This document shows positions 8,086-15,644 of a stretch of 64,000 bases of DNA, in pieces. The notes beneath the pieces were generated by a model. It had not been told where the DNA came from, ran no database searches, and saw nothing but the letters and a program-made list of their open reading frames with translations. The stretch's first letter is position 1. Every line of letters begins with the position of its first letter. The translations under genes and the position numbers were made by a program. Source of the DNA: Rhodobacter sp. 24-YEA-8 (GTDB lineage: Bacteria > Pseudomonadota > Alphaproteobacteria > Rhodobacterales > Rhodobacteraceae); assembly GCF_900105075.1 (NCBI RefSeq), contig NZ_FNSK01000001.1, positions 2,493,001 through 2,557,000 on the forward strand, written 5' to 3'.

Positions 8086-9000
8086 TCACTTCGGCAAAGG
8101 CGCCCGCTTCTCCAGCTTCAGCCGCGCCCGCACCTCAGCCGGCGTGATCACCCGCGCGCCGAGGTTCTCGATGATCGTCACCGCGCGCTCCACGAGCTGC
8201 GCATTGGTCGCAAGTACGCCCTTGTCGAGCCAGAGATTATCCTCAAGCCCGACCCGCACATTGCCGCCCGCGATCACGCTCGCCGCCACATAGGCCATCT
8301 GGTTGCGCCCAAGCGCAAAAGCCGACCAGTGCCAGGATTTCGGCACATTGTTCACCATCGCCAGGAAAGTGTTCAGGTCATCCGGCGCGCCCCACGGCAC
8401 CCCCATGCACAGCTGCACCAGCACCGGATCGGGGATGATCCCCTCATCAGCCAGCGCTTTCGCGAGCCAGAGATGCCCTGTGTCAAAGGCCTCGATCTCG
8501 ATCCTCGTGCCGGAGGCCACCATGCGCTTCGCCATATCCCGGAGCATCCCGGGCGTATTGACCATCACATAATCGGCCTCGTTGAAATTCATCGTGCCGC
8601 AGTCAAGCGTGCAGATCTCGGGGCGGCATTCGACCACATGCGCCACCCGCTCGGCAGCGCCCGCCATATCGGAATTCGCCGCCATGCGGTTCATGGTCTC
8701 GGTGCCGTCAAACAGCATATCGCCGCCCATGCCGGCGGTCAGGTTCAGCACCACATCGGTGCCCGAATCGCGGATGCGTTCGGTCACTTCACGATAGAGC
8801 GCCGGATCACGCGCCGGTTTGCCGGTCTCCGGATCACGGACATGGCAATGCACCACTGCCGCACCGGCCTTGGCGGCATCAATCGCCGAAGCTGCGATCT
8901 GTTCCGGCGAGCGCGGCACATGCGGGCTGCGATCCTGCGTCCCCCCCGACCCGGTCACGGCACAGGTGATGAAAACCTCGCGGTTCATGGTCAGCGGCAT
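8086..9000 (-). CDS. cdhC: BKACE (DUF849) family enzyme, probable 3-dehydrocarnitine cleavage enzyme
   Basis: 304 residues. The metal-binding HxH of the beta-keto acid cleavage enzymes is visible in VVHCHVRDPETGKP (about residue 48), and the glycine-rich VLNLTAGMGGDM and VQLCMGVPWG segments are intact. The family condenses a beta-keto acid with acetyl-CoA, yielding acetoacetate and a new acyl-CoA. With 3-dehydrocarnitine the products are betainyl-CoA and acetoacetate. It is the first gene of the operon, starts at ATG 9000 with AGGAAAGAG upstream, and faces the AraC-type regulator across an 86-bp divergent promoter region. The substrate follows from context and from known CdhC homologues. Confidence 0.88.
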   Translation of the reverse strand: MPLTMNREVFITCAVTGSGGTQDRSPHVPRSPEQIAASAIDAAKAGAAVVHCHVRDPETGKPARDPALYREVTERIRDSGTDVVLNLTAGMGGDMLFDGTETMNRMAANSDMAGAAERVAHVVECRPEICTLDCGTMNFNEADYVMVNTPGMLRDMAKRMVASGTRIEIEAFDTGHLWLAKALADEGIIPDPVLVQLCMGVPWGAPDDLNTFLAMVNNVPKSWHWSAFALGRNQMAYVAASVIAGGNVRVGLEDNLWLDKGVLATNAQLVERAVTIIENLGARVITPAEVRARLKLEKRAPLPK

Positions 9001-9086
9001 GGGAGACTCTTTCCTGTAGCATGGGGCCTGTTGCGCCCGAGATTATCCGGCTTGCCCGCGCACGCTTTGCGATTTACGAATTTTTC

Positions 9087-10067
9087 ATGACGGAAAACGC
9101 TATCTTCTCATCGGCACGCGGCCCGCTGACCATTGCGCTCCTTGTGCTGCCCCAGGCCTCGATTCTCGAGGTCGCCTCGGCGCTTGATCCGCTTCGCAAC
9201 GCCAACCGCCAGCTCGGGCGTGAGCTGTTTCGCTGGCGCGTGGTCTCGCCGGATGGCCAGCCTGTGCCCCTGACCTGCGGCTTGTCGCTGCCCTCTGACG
9301 GCCCACCCGGCCATGCGGTCGGTGCCGATGCGCTGATCGTGATCTCGGGCTACCGGCTTGACGAGGTTGCAACCCGCCCCCTGATCCGCGAACTGACCCG
9401 TATCGCGCCCCGGTTCCAGCTGGTCGGCGGGGTTGACAGCGCCCCCTGGGTGCTCGCCCGCGCGGGTCTGCTGAACGGCTACCGCGCCACCGTTCATTGG
9501 GAAGATCTGGAAGATCTCGCCGCCCGCCATCCGCAGATCGAGGTCGTGCCGGACCGCTTCGTGATCGACCGCAACCGCGTGACGATCGGGGGCGCGGCAC
9601 CGGCGCAGGATTTCATGCTGCATCTGATCCGCGCCCGCCATGGCGCAGGCCTCGCGCGCCAGGTCGCGAACAGCTTTCTGACCGGCGTCCGCCCTGGCCA
9701 TGAGCCACAAATCGCGCCTTTGCGCCGCGACCCTGCGCTCGACCCGCGCGTCACCGCAGCCGTGCGGCGGATGGAGGAGCGGATCGACCAGCCCGAATCC
9801 GCCGCCGCGACCGCCCGCGCCGTCGGTCTTTCGCCACGCCGGCTGGAGATCCTGTTTCGCGACTCTCTGGGCACCACCCCTGCGGCCTGGTGCCTGACGC
9901 TTCGGCTCCAGGCCGCACGGAGGATGCTGACGGACACACAGCACCCCCTGGCGGAAGTGGCTCTGCGCACAGGGTTTTCCGGCCCCTCCACCCTGTCCCG
10001 CGCCTTCCGCAATGCCTGGGGCGAGGCCCCGGGCGCGCTGAGAAAGCCCCCCAAAGCGAAGTCGTAA
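9087..10067 (+). CDS. GlxA-type AraC family transcriptional regulator (CdhR-like)
   Basis: 326 residues from ATG 9087; an ATG at 9021 would add 22 residues, but neither start has a strong ribosome site. Residues about 10-175 form a DJ-1/PfpI-like sensor domain; the elbow reads GVDSAPWVLARAGLL with no nucleophilic cysteine, as in CdhR, GbdR and ArgR regulators. Residues about 215-315 carry the double AraC helix-turn-helix (AATARAVGLSPRRLEILFRD, then EVALRTGFSGPSTLSRAFRN). It is divergent from the carnitine operon, so activation of that operon by carnitine or a metabolite is likely. This is inference from position and subgroup. Confidence 0.85.
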   Translation: MTENAIFSSARGPLTIALLVLPQASILEVASALDPLRNANRQLGRELFRWRVVSPDGQPVPLTCGLSLPSDGPPGHAVGADALIVISGYRLDEVATRPLIRELTRIAPRFQLVGGVDSAPWVLARAGLLNGYRATVHWEDLEDLAARHPQIEVVPDRFVIDRNRVTIGGAAPAQDFMLHLIRARHGAGLARQVANSFLTGVRPGHEPQIAPLRRDPALDPRVTAAVRRMEERIDQPESAAATARAVGLSPRRLEILFRDSLGTTPAAWCLTLRLQAARRMLTDTQHPLAEVALRTGFSGPSTLSRAFRNAWGEAPGALRKPPKAKS

Positions 10068-10100
10068 AAGTCTGAAACCGGCATTTCAAATTCCTCTTGC

Positions 10101-10180
10101 GTCACCCCCGCGAGAGGCGTAATCCCGGCGGTGGGACACCTCTCCCCAACGAGAGGCATTTATCTGCAAGGATACCAGAT
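10101..10180 (+). promoter_or_regulatory. Structured leader of serC, candidate serC RNA motif
   Basis: The segment gagagg (10112-10117) can pair with cctctc (10139-10144), enclosing an inner tccc/ggga hairpin. The same cctctc can instead pair with a second gagagg (10151-10156) just before the ribosome site aagga (10168-10172). The two folds exclude each other, the usual design of a cis-regulatory switch. A conserved 'serC' RNA motif in 5' leaders of alphaproteobacterial serC genes has been described; I match it by position and architecture, not by covariance search. Confidence 0.55.
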
Positions 10181-11335
10181 ATGGCACTCACCGCCCCGGC
10201 CGCGCGCCCGGTTAATCCGCGTTTTTCTTCGGGCCCCTGCGCGAAGATCCCCGGCTTTTCCCTCGATATGCTTGCTGATGCGCCTTTGGGCCGCTCGCAC
10301 CGTGCCGCTGCCGGCAAGGCAAAGCTGAAAGAAGCCATCGACCTTACCCGTGACATTCTTGGCGTTCCCGCGGATTACCGCATCGGGATCGTCCCCGCTT
10401 CCGATACCGGCGCTGTCGAAATGGCGCTCTGGTCGCTGCTTGGTGCGCGAGCCGTCGAGATGCTCGCCTGGGAGTCGTTTGGCGAAGGCTGGGTCACCGA
10501 TGTCGTCAAACAGCTGAAGCTCGACGCCACCGTGCGCAAGGCGCCTTACGGTGAAATCGTTGATTTTGCTCAGGTCGATTTCAATAGGGACGTGGTTTTC
10601 ACCTGGAACGGCACCACTTCGGGCGTGCGTTTGCCCAATGCCGATGTGATCCCGGCGGACCGTGAGGGCCTCACCATTTGCGACGCCACCTCGGCGGCTT
10701 TCGCGATGGATCTGGACTGGGCGAAGCTTGATGTGACCACCTTCTCCTGGCAGAAAGTGCTGGGTGGGGAGGGTGGCCATGGCGTCCTGATCCTGTCGCC
10801 GCGCGCGGTGGAACGGCTGGAGACCTATACCCCGGCCTGGCCGCTGCCGAAGATTTTCCGGCTGACCTCGAAAGGCAAGATCTCGGAAGGGATCTTTGTT
10901 GGCGAGACCATCAACACGCCGTCCATGCTCTGTGTGGAAGATTACCTCGTCGCGCTGAAATGGGCGAAAACCATCGGCGGGCTGAAAGGTCTGATCGGCC
11001 GGTCGGAAGCCAATGCGGATGAGGTCAAAACCTTCATCGCAGACAAAGACTGGATCGCCAATCTGGCGGTGGATCCGGCAACGGCCTCCTGCACCAGCGT
11101 ATGTGTGAAATTCACAGATCTGCGCATCACGGATGGCGCTGCATTCGCCAAAAATGTTGCAAAAAGGCTGGAGGCTGAAGGCGTGGCGCTGGATGCCGGA
11201 GCCTATCGGGATGCCCCTCCGGGTCTGCGCATCTGGTGTGGCGCAACGGTCGAGCAGGCCGATGTGCGCGCGCTGATGCCCTGGATCGAATACGCCTTCA
11301 ACGCCGAGATTGCGGCGCTGACTGTCGCGGCCTGA
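10181..11335 (+). CDS. serC: Phosphoserine aminotransferase
   Basis: 384 residues from ATG 10181, with AAGGA nine bases upstream; an upstream in-frame start at 10097 would run through the leader structure and is rejected. It converts 3-phosphohydroxypyruvate and glutamate to phosphoserine with PLP. The N-terminus [15 protein letters not shown] and the PLP lysine region [16 protein letters not shown] are clear, and the length suits the alphaproteobacterial/methanosarcinal SerC subgroup. serA follows after 76 bp that include a GC hairpin at 11344-11363, so serC-serA is likely one unit. Confidence 0.93.
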   Translation: MALTAPAARPVNPRFSSGPCAKIPGFSLDMLADAPLGRSHRAAAGKAKLKEAIDLTRDILGVPADYRIGIVPASDTGAVEMALWSLLGARAVEMLAWESFGEGWVTDVVKQLKLDATVRKAPYGEIVDFAQVDFNRDVVFTWNGTTSGVRLPNADVIPADREGLTICDATSAAFAMDLDWAKLDVTTFSWQKVLGGEGGHGVLILSPRAVERLETYTPAWPLPKIFRLTSKGKISEGIFVGETINTPSMLCVEDYLVALKWAKTIGGLKGLIGRSEANADEVKTFIADKDWIANLAVDPATASCTSVCVKFTDLRITDGAAFAKNVAKRLEAEGVALDAGAYRDAPPGLRIWCGATVEQADVRALMPWIEYAFNAEIAALTVAA

Positions 11336-11411
11336 TCGGTTTTCGGGGGCGTCCGCGCCCCCGCCCCTCACAATTCTCTCCCCCTGAGACCCCCATTCAA
11401 GGAGCCCCGCA

Positions 11412-13007
11412 ATGGCCCCCCGCGTTCTTGTATCCGACGAATTGAGTGAAACCGCCGTTCAGATCTTCCGCGACCGTGGCGTCGAGGTCGATTATCTGCC
11501 GAAGCTTGGCAAGGACAAAGAAAAGCTGGCCGAGATCATCGGTCAATATGACGGGCTGGCGATCCGCTCGGCCACCAAAGTGACCGAGAAGCTGCTGGCT
11601 TTGGCCACCCGGCTGAAAGTGGTGGGCCGCGCCGGGATCGGTGTCGACAATGTCGATATTCCGGCGGCATCGAAAAAGGGCGTGATCGTGATGAACACGC
11701 CGTTCGGCAATTCGGTCACCACCGCCGAACATGCGATTGCGATGATGTTTGCGGTGGCGCGGCAGCTGCCCGAGGCGAGCGTTTCGACCCATGCCGGCAA
11801 ATGGGAAAAGTCGAAATTCATGGGGGTTGAGCTGTTCAACAAGACCCTCGGCGTGATCGGAGCCGGCAATATCGGCGGCATCGTCTGTGATCGCGCGGTG
11901 GGTCTGAAGATGAAGGTCGTGGCCTTTGACCCCTTCCTGTCGGAAGAGCGCGCGAAACAGCTGGGTGTGACCAAGGTCGAGCTGGACGAATTGCTGGCGC
12001 GGGCCGATTTCATCACGCTGCATGTGCCGCTGACCGACAAGACCCGGGGCATTCTGAACGCCGAGACCATCGCGAAAACCAGGCCGGGCGTCAGGATCAT
12101 CAACTGCGCTCGGGGCGGTCTGGTCGATGAGGCAGCGCTGGCTGAAGCTCTGAAATCGGGCCATGTCGCGGGCGCGGCCTTTGACGTGTTTGAAACCGAG
12201 CCGGCGACCGAAAGCCCGCTGTTCAACCTGCCGAATGTGGTTGTGACCCCGCATCTTGGGGCCTCGACCACCGAGGCACAGGAAAATGTCGCACTGCAGG
12301 TCGCCGAGCAGATGTCGGATTACCTGTTGACCGGTGCGGTGCAAAACGCGCTGAACATGCCGAATGTGACCGCCGAAGAGGCCACTGTGATGGGCCCCTG
12401 GATCCGGCTTGCGTCCCATATCGGGTCGTTCATCGGGCAGATGACCGATGAGCCGGTGAAGGCGGTGAACATCCTCTATGACGGTCGCGTGGCGGAGATG
12501 AACCTGCCGGCGCTGAACCAGGCGGTGATTGCGGGTGTGCTGAAGGCGCATAATCCGGATGTGAACCTCGTCTCGGCGCCGAGCGTGGCAAAGGACAAGG
12601 GGATCCAGATCTCGACCACGCGTCAGGACAAGTCGGGTTCGTTTGACGCCTATATCAAGGTCACGATGGTGACCGACAAGCGCGAGCGCTCGGCCGCAGG
12701 CACGGTATTCTCGGATGGGAAGCCGCGGTTCATCCAGATCAAGGGCATCAATATCGACGCCGAGATCGGGGCGCATATGCTCTACACCACCAATGACGAC
12801 GTGCCGGGGATCATCGGTCTTCTCGGCATGACCATGGGCAAGAACAACGTCAATATCGCGAACTTCACCCTCGGCCGGTCGGCAGTGGGCGAGGATGCGA
12901 TTGCGCTTCTGTATCTTGACGGGCCGATTGACGCGAAAGTGGTTGATACGCTGGAGGCGACGGGCATGTTCCAGCAGGTCAAACCGCTGGTGTTCGACGT
13001 CGCCTGA
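11412..13007 (+). CDS. serA: D-3-phosphoglycerate dehydrogenase (long form with ACT domain)
   Basis: 531 residues, start ATG with AAGGAGCCCCGCA directly upstream. It oxidises 3-phosphoglycerate to 3-phosphohydroxypyruvate, the first step of serine synthesis. Visible features: substrate-domain RSATKVTEKLL, NAD-binding GVIGAGNIGGIV (about residue 152), catalytic PHLGASTTEA histidine region, the extra ASB domain (about 320-450), and a C-terminal ACT domain with DDVPGIIGLLGMTMGKNNVNI's conserved glycine-rich turn. This long form is usual in alphaproteobacteria and may be serine-regulated. A hairpin terminator follows the stop. Confidence 0.95.
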   Translation: MAPRVLVSDELSETAVQIFRDRGVEVDYLPKLGKDKEKLAEIIGQYDGLAIRSATKVTEKLLALATRLKVVGRAGIGVDNVDIPAASKKGVIVMNTPFGNSVTTAEHAIAMMFAVARQLPEASVSTHAGKWEKSKFMGVELFNKTLGVIGAGNIGGIVCDRAVGLKMKVVAFDPFLSEERAKQLGVTKVELDELLARADFITLHVPLTDKTRGILNAETIAKTRPGVRIINCARGGLVDEAALAEALKSGHVAGAAFDVFETEPATESPLFNLPNVVVTPHLGASTTEAQENVALQVAEQMSDYLLTGAVQNALNMPNVTAEEATVMGPWIRLASHIGSFIGQMTDEPVKAVNILYDGRVAEMNLPALNQAVIAGVLKAHNPDVNLVSAPSVAKDKGIQISTTRQDKSGSFDAYIKVTMVTDKRERSAAGTVFSDGKPRFIQIKGINIDAEIGAHMLYTTNDDVPGIIGLLGMTMGKNNVNIANFTLGRSAVGEDAIALLYLDGPIDAKVVDTLEATGMFQQVKPLVFDVA

Positions 13008-13015
13008 ACTGGCTG

Positions 13016-13045
13016 GCTTGCAGGGGTTTCACACCCCCCGCAAGC
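13016..13045 (+). terminator. Hairpin after serA
   Basis: gcttgcagggg / cccccgcaagc with a short loop, starting nine bases after the serA stop. There is no T-run, so it may act as a processing or Rho-assisted site; a stronger terminator follows at 13113. Confidence 0.45.
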
Positions 13046-13088
13046 TGCCGGTGCCTTGAACCGGTGGCGTCTCCGTCGGCTTGCCCGT

Positions 13089-13112
13089 GGGAAATTTGAG
13101 GACAGATGAAAT
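13089..13112 (-). repeat. Possible degenerate repeat A core
   Basis: The reverse complement reads atttcatctgtcctcaaatt then tccc, close to the repeat A core tcatctgtctctaaatatcc. It sits between the convergent serA and gnd genes, beside their shared terminator. Confidence 0.35.
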
Positions 13113-13146
13113 AAAAAAGGGAGCCGTTCCGGCTCCCTTTTCCTTT
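13113..13146. terminator. Bidirectional intrinsic terminator serA/gnd
   Basis: aaaaaagggagcc, loop gttcc, ggctcccttttcctttt. The stem is flanked by an A-run on one side and T-runs on the other, so it can stop both the plus-strand serA transcript and the minus-strand gnd transcript. Confidence 0.85.
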
Positions 13147-14556
13147 TCAGGCGTGGTTGCCCCAGGGACCATGATGGATCGGCTTTCCGTCGAGCCGGTC
13201 AAAGCCATGGGCACCGAAGAAGTCGCGCTGACCTTGCAGCATATTGGCGGTGCCGCGGGCGGTGCGCATGAGGTCGAACCAGGCGAGCCCGGCCGAAAGT
13301 GCGGGCAGGCTGTGGCCTTTGAGCGCGGCGGTCGCGACGACGCGGCGCAGCGCCTCGTGATGCTGTTTCAGGAGCGCGGTGAAGGTCGGTGCGAGGATCA
13401 GATTGCGCGCGGGGTCTTCGCTCAGGGCCTGAGCCATCTGGTCAAGCATCGCCGAACGGATGATGCAGCCTTCGCGCCAGACCTTGGCGCATTCCGGCAG
13501 CGGCACGCCCCAGTTCCAGGTTTTCGAAGCCGCATCCAGCATGGTGAAGCCCTGGGCATAGCACAGGATCTTGCCCGCGATCAGCGCGCCTTCGAGGTCT
13601 TTCAGGCTGAGCCCGCCGCCGAGCGGCTGCGGCCCGGCACCGAAGACCGCCTCGCCCGCCTGGCGTTCGTCCCGCCGCGCCGAGACATTGCGCGCCATCA
13701 CGGCGGCCTCGATCACCGGGACCGGTGCGCTGAGATGCTGCGCCTCGATCGCGGTCCAGCGCCCGGTGCCTTTCTGGCCGGCGGCGTCGCGGATCACATC
13801 AAGCATGGCGGCACCGGTTTCCGGATCGGTCGCGCGGGCGACCTTGCCCGAGATCTCGATCAGGTAAGAGCGCAGCGCGCCTTCATTCCAGGCCTCGAAC
13901 ACCGCGGCGATGCCGGGGGCGGCCATATCCATACCGTCGCGCATAAGGCCGTAAACTTCAGCAATCATTTGCATATCGGCATATTCGATGCCGTTATGGA
14001 CGGTTTTCACGAAATGCCCGGCCCCGCCCGGCCCCATCCAGGTGGCGCAGGGCGTGCCGTCATGTTTCGCCGAAATTGCCTCCATGATCGGGGCGACGCG
14101 GTCCCAGGCGGCGCGCGGTCCCCCGCCCATGATCGCCGGACCGTGACGGGCGCCCTCTTCGCCGCCCGAGACCCCCATGCCGATAAAGGGCACACCCTGC
14201 GCGACCGCCTCGGCGGCGCGGCGTTCGGTGTCGTGGAAATTGGCATTGCCGGCGTCGATGATCAGATCATCGGGCCCCAGCAGCGGCCGCAGCGCCGCGA
14301 TCATCTGATCGACCGCATCGCCCGCGGGCACCATCAGGATGATCGCACGCGGCACGGCAATCGCCGCCACCAGATCTTCCAGCGTCTCGGCCGGGGTGAG
14401 ACGCGCGGCCAGATCCCCGGCCTCTGCATGGAATTTCTGCGTCACATCATGGCTGCGGTTCCAGACCGCGATCCGATGTCCCTTTTCCGCGATATTGAGA
14501 GCGAGGGCCGCGCCCATCACCCCGAGCCCGACCAGACCGATTTCTGCAAGCGCCAT
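13147..14556 (-). CDS. gnd: 6-phosphogluconate dehydrogenase, decarboxylating
   Basis: 469 residues from ATG 14556 (CAGGAGACTCAG precedes it). It converts 6-phosphogluconate and NADP+ to ribulose 5-phosphate in the oxidative pentose phosphate pathway. The N-terminus has the Rossmann motif IGLVGLGVMGAALALN, then ILMVPAGDAVDQMI, the substrate-binding GVSGGEEGARHGPAIM and the active-site HFVKTVHNGIEYADMQ. Length is that of the classical dimeric enzyme. It stands alone, convergent with serA. Confidence 0.95.
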   Translation of the reverse strand: MALAEIGLVGLGVMGAALALNIAEKGHRIAVWNRSHDVTQKFHAEAGDLAARLTPAETLEDLVAAIAVPRAIILMVPAGDAVDQMIAALRPLLGPDDLIIDAGNANFHDTERRAAEAVAQGVPFIGMGVSGGEEGARHGPAIMGGGPRAAWDRVAPIMEAISAKHDGTPCATWMGPGGAGHFVKTVHNGIEYADMQMIAEVYGLMRDGMDMAAPGIAAVFEAWNEGALRSYLIEISGKVARATDPETGAAMLDVIRDAAGQKGTGRWTAIEAQHLSAPVPVIEAAVMARNVSARRDERQAGEAVFGAGPQPLGGGLSLKDLEGALIAGKILCYAQGFTMLDAASKTWNWGVPLPECAKVWREGCIIRSAMLDQMAQALSEDPARNLILAPTFTALLKQHHEALRRVVATAALKGHSLPALSAGLAWFDLMRTARGTANMLQGQRDFFGAHGFDRLDGKPIHHGPWGNHA

Positions 14557-14741
14557 CTGAGTCTCCTGAACTGATTTGCCCCCGTTTAGCTGCCGCACCG
14601 TGTTAGCGCAAACACTCCCTGCGGATCTTTGTCGGTACAGGTCAGGATTGGCTTGCGGCGAGAGGGCTGTCGGCCTAAGCCTTGCCCGATCTCGCGGCCC
14701 GCGGCAATGCCGGGCATGCGGAACGGATGCAGGAGCCCCCT

Positions 14742-15479
14742 ATGCGCAGCTATGCAATCGGCGATATTCATGGCCATCTCGACCTTCTGAAACGCGCACA
14801 TGAGCGGATCGCGAAGGATATCGCGCAGCACGGTCCGGCGCCGGTGGTGCATCTGGGCGATCTTGAGGATCGCGGGCCGGACAGCCGCGGCGTGATCGAC
14901 TGGCTGAAGACCGGCATGGAGCGGGGTGAGGACTGGGTGGTGCTCAAGGGCAATCACGACCGGCTCTTCACACAGTTCATCCATGACCCGTGGTGGGCAG
15001 ATCCCGCGCTGTCAAACCCCTATAACTGGTTGCATCCGGCGGTTGGCGGGGCCGAGACGCTGCGCTCTTACGGCATCCGCGCCGCCGGGGATCGCCCCAT
15101 CGATCCGGTACATCGCGAGGCAGTCGACAGGGTAGACCCGGCGCATCTGGCCTTTCTGGAAAGCCGCCCGACCTCGCTTCGCCGTGGGGATGTGTTCTTT
15201 GTGCATGCCGGCATCCGGCCCGGGATTGCGCTGGAGGACCAGGCCGAGGATGATCTCGTCTGGATCCGCAAGGGCTTTCTCGACGACAATCGCGATCACG
15301 GGCCGCTGATCGTCCATGGTCATACTGCGCTTGATCAGGCCAGACATTACGGCAACCGGGTGAATATCGACAGTTCTGCCGCCTATGGCGGGCCGCTCAC
15401 CGCCATTGCGATTGACGGGCGCGAGGTGTTTTTGCTGACCGATCTGGGCCGCGTACCGCTGCGGCCAGAAAGCGCCTGA
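14742..15479 (+). CDS. Metallophosphoesterase, PPP-type serine/threonine phosphatase family
   Basis: 245 residues from ATG 14742 (CAGGAGCCCCCT upstream). All phosphoesterase motifs are present in order: GDIHGH near the N-terminus, GDLEDRGPDS, GNHD (LKGNHDRLF), the histidine in FVHAGIRPG, and VHGHTALDQ. It resembles the small Rhodobacterales protein-phosphatase/ApaH-like group. The substrate (phosphoprotein or diadenosine tetraphosphate) cannot be told from the sequence. It is a single gene between gnd and pbpC. Confidence 0.85.
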   Translation: MRSYAIGDIHGHLDLLKRAHERIAKDIAQHGPAPVVHLGDLEDRGPDSRGVIDWLKTGMERGEDWVVLKGNHDRLFTQFIHDPWWADPALSNPYNWLHPAVGGAETLRSYGIRAAGDRPIDPVHREAVDRVDPAHLAFLESRPTSLRRGDVFFVHAGIRPGIALEDQAEDDLVWIRKGFLDDNRDHGPLIVHGHTALDQARHYGNRVNIDSSAAYGGPLTAIAIDGREVFLLTDLGRVPLRPESA

Positions 15480-15602
15480 AGCCGGTCGGGCAAAGGTCGA
15501 TCCCGCAGGTTTGCCTGGTCATCAGATGGGCGAGAGCGATGTGCTGATCACCAGGCGCACTGGCGGTGGATCAAGTGCGACGCCCGGTTTCCGATCCGGA
15601 AA

Positions 15603-15636
15603 GCGGCCCGGAATTTTTAGAAATTCCGACGCGGGC
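15603..15636. repeat. Dispersed repeat B, partial copy 1
   Basis: gcggcccggaatttttag then aaattccgacgcggg. The hairpin ggaattt / aaattcc matches the second hairpin of repeat B copies at 50168 and 55944; the first hairpin is absent. It lies at the 3' end of pbpC, where it could help end transcription. Confidence 0.5.
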
Positions 15637-15644
15637 GGGGCGGG

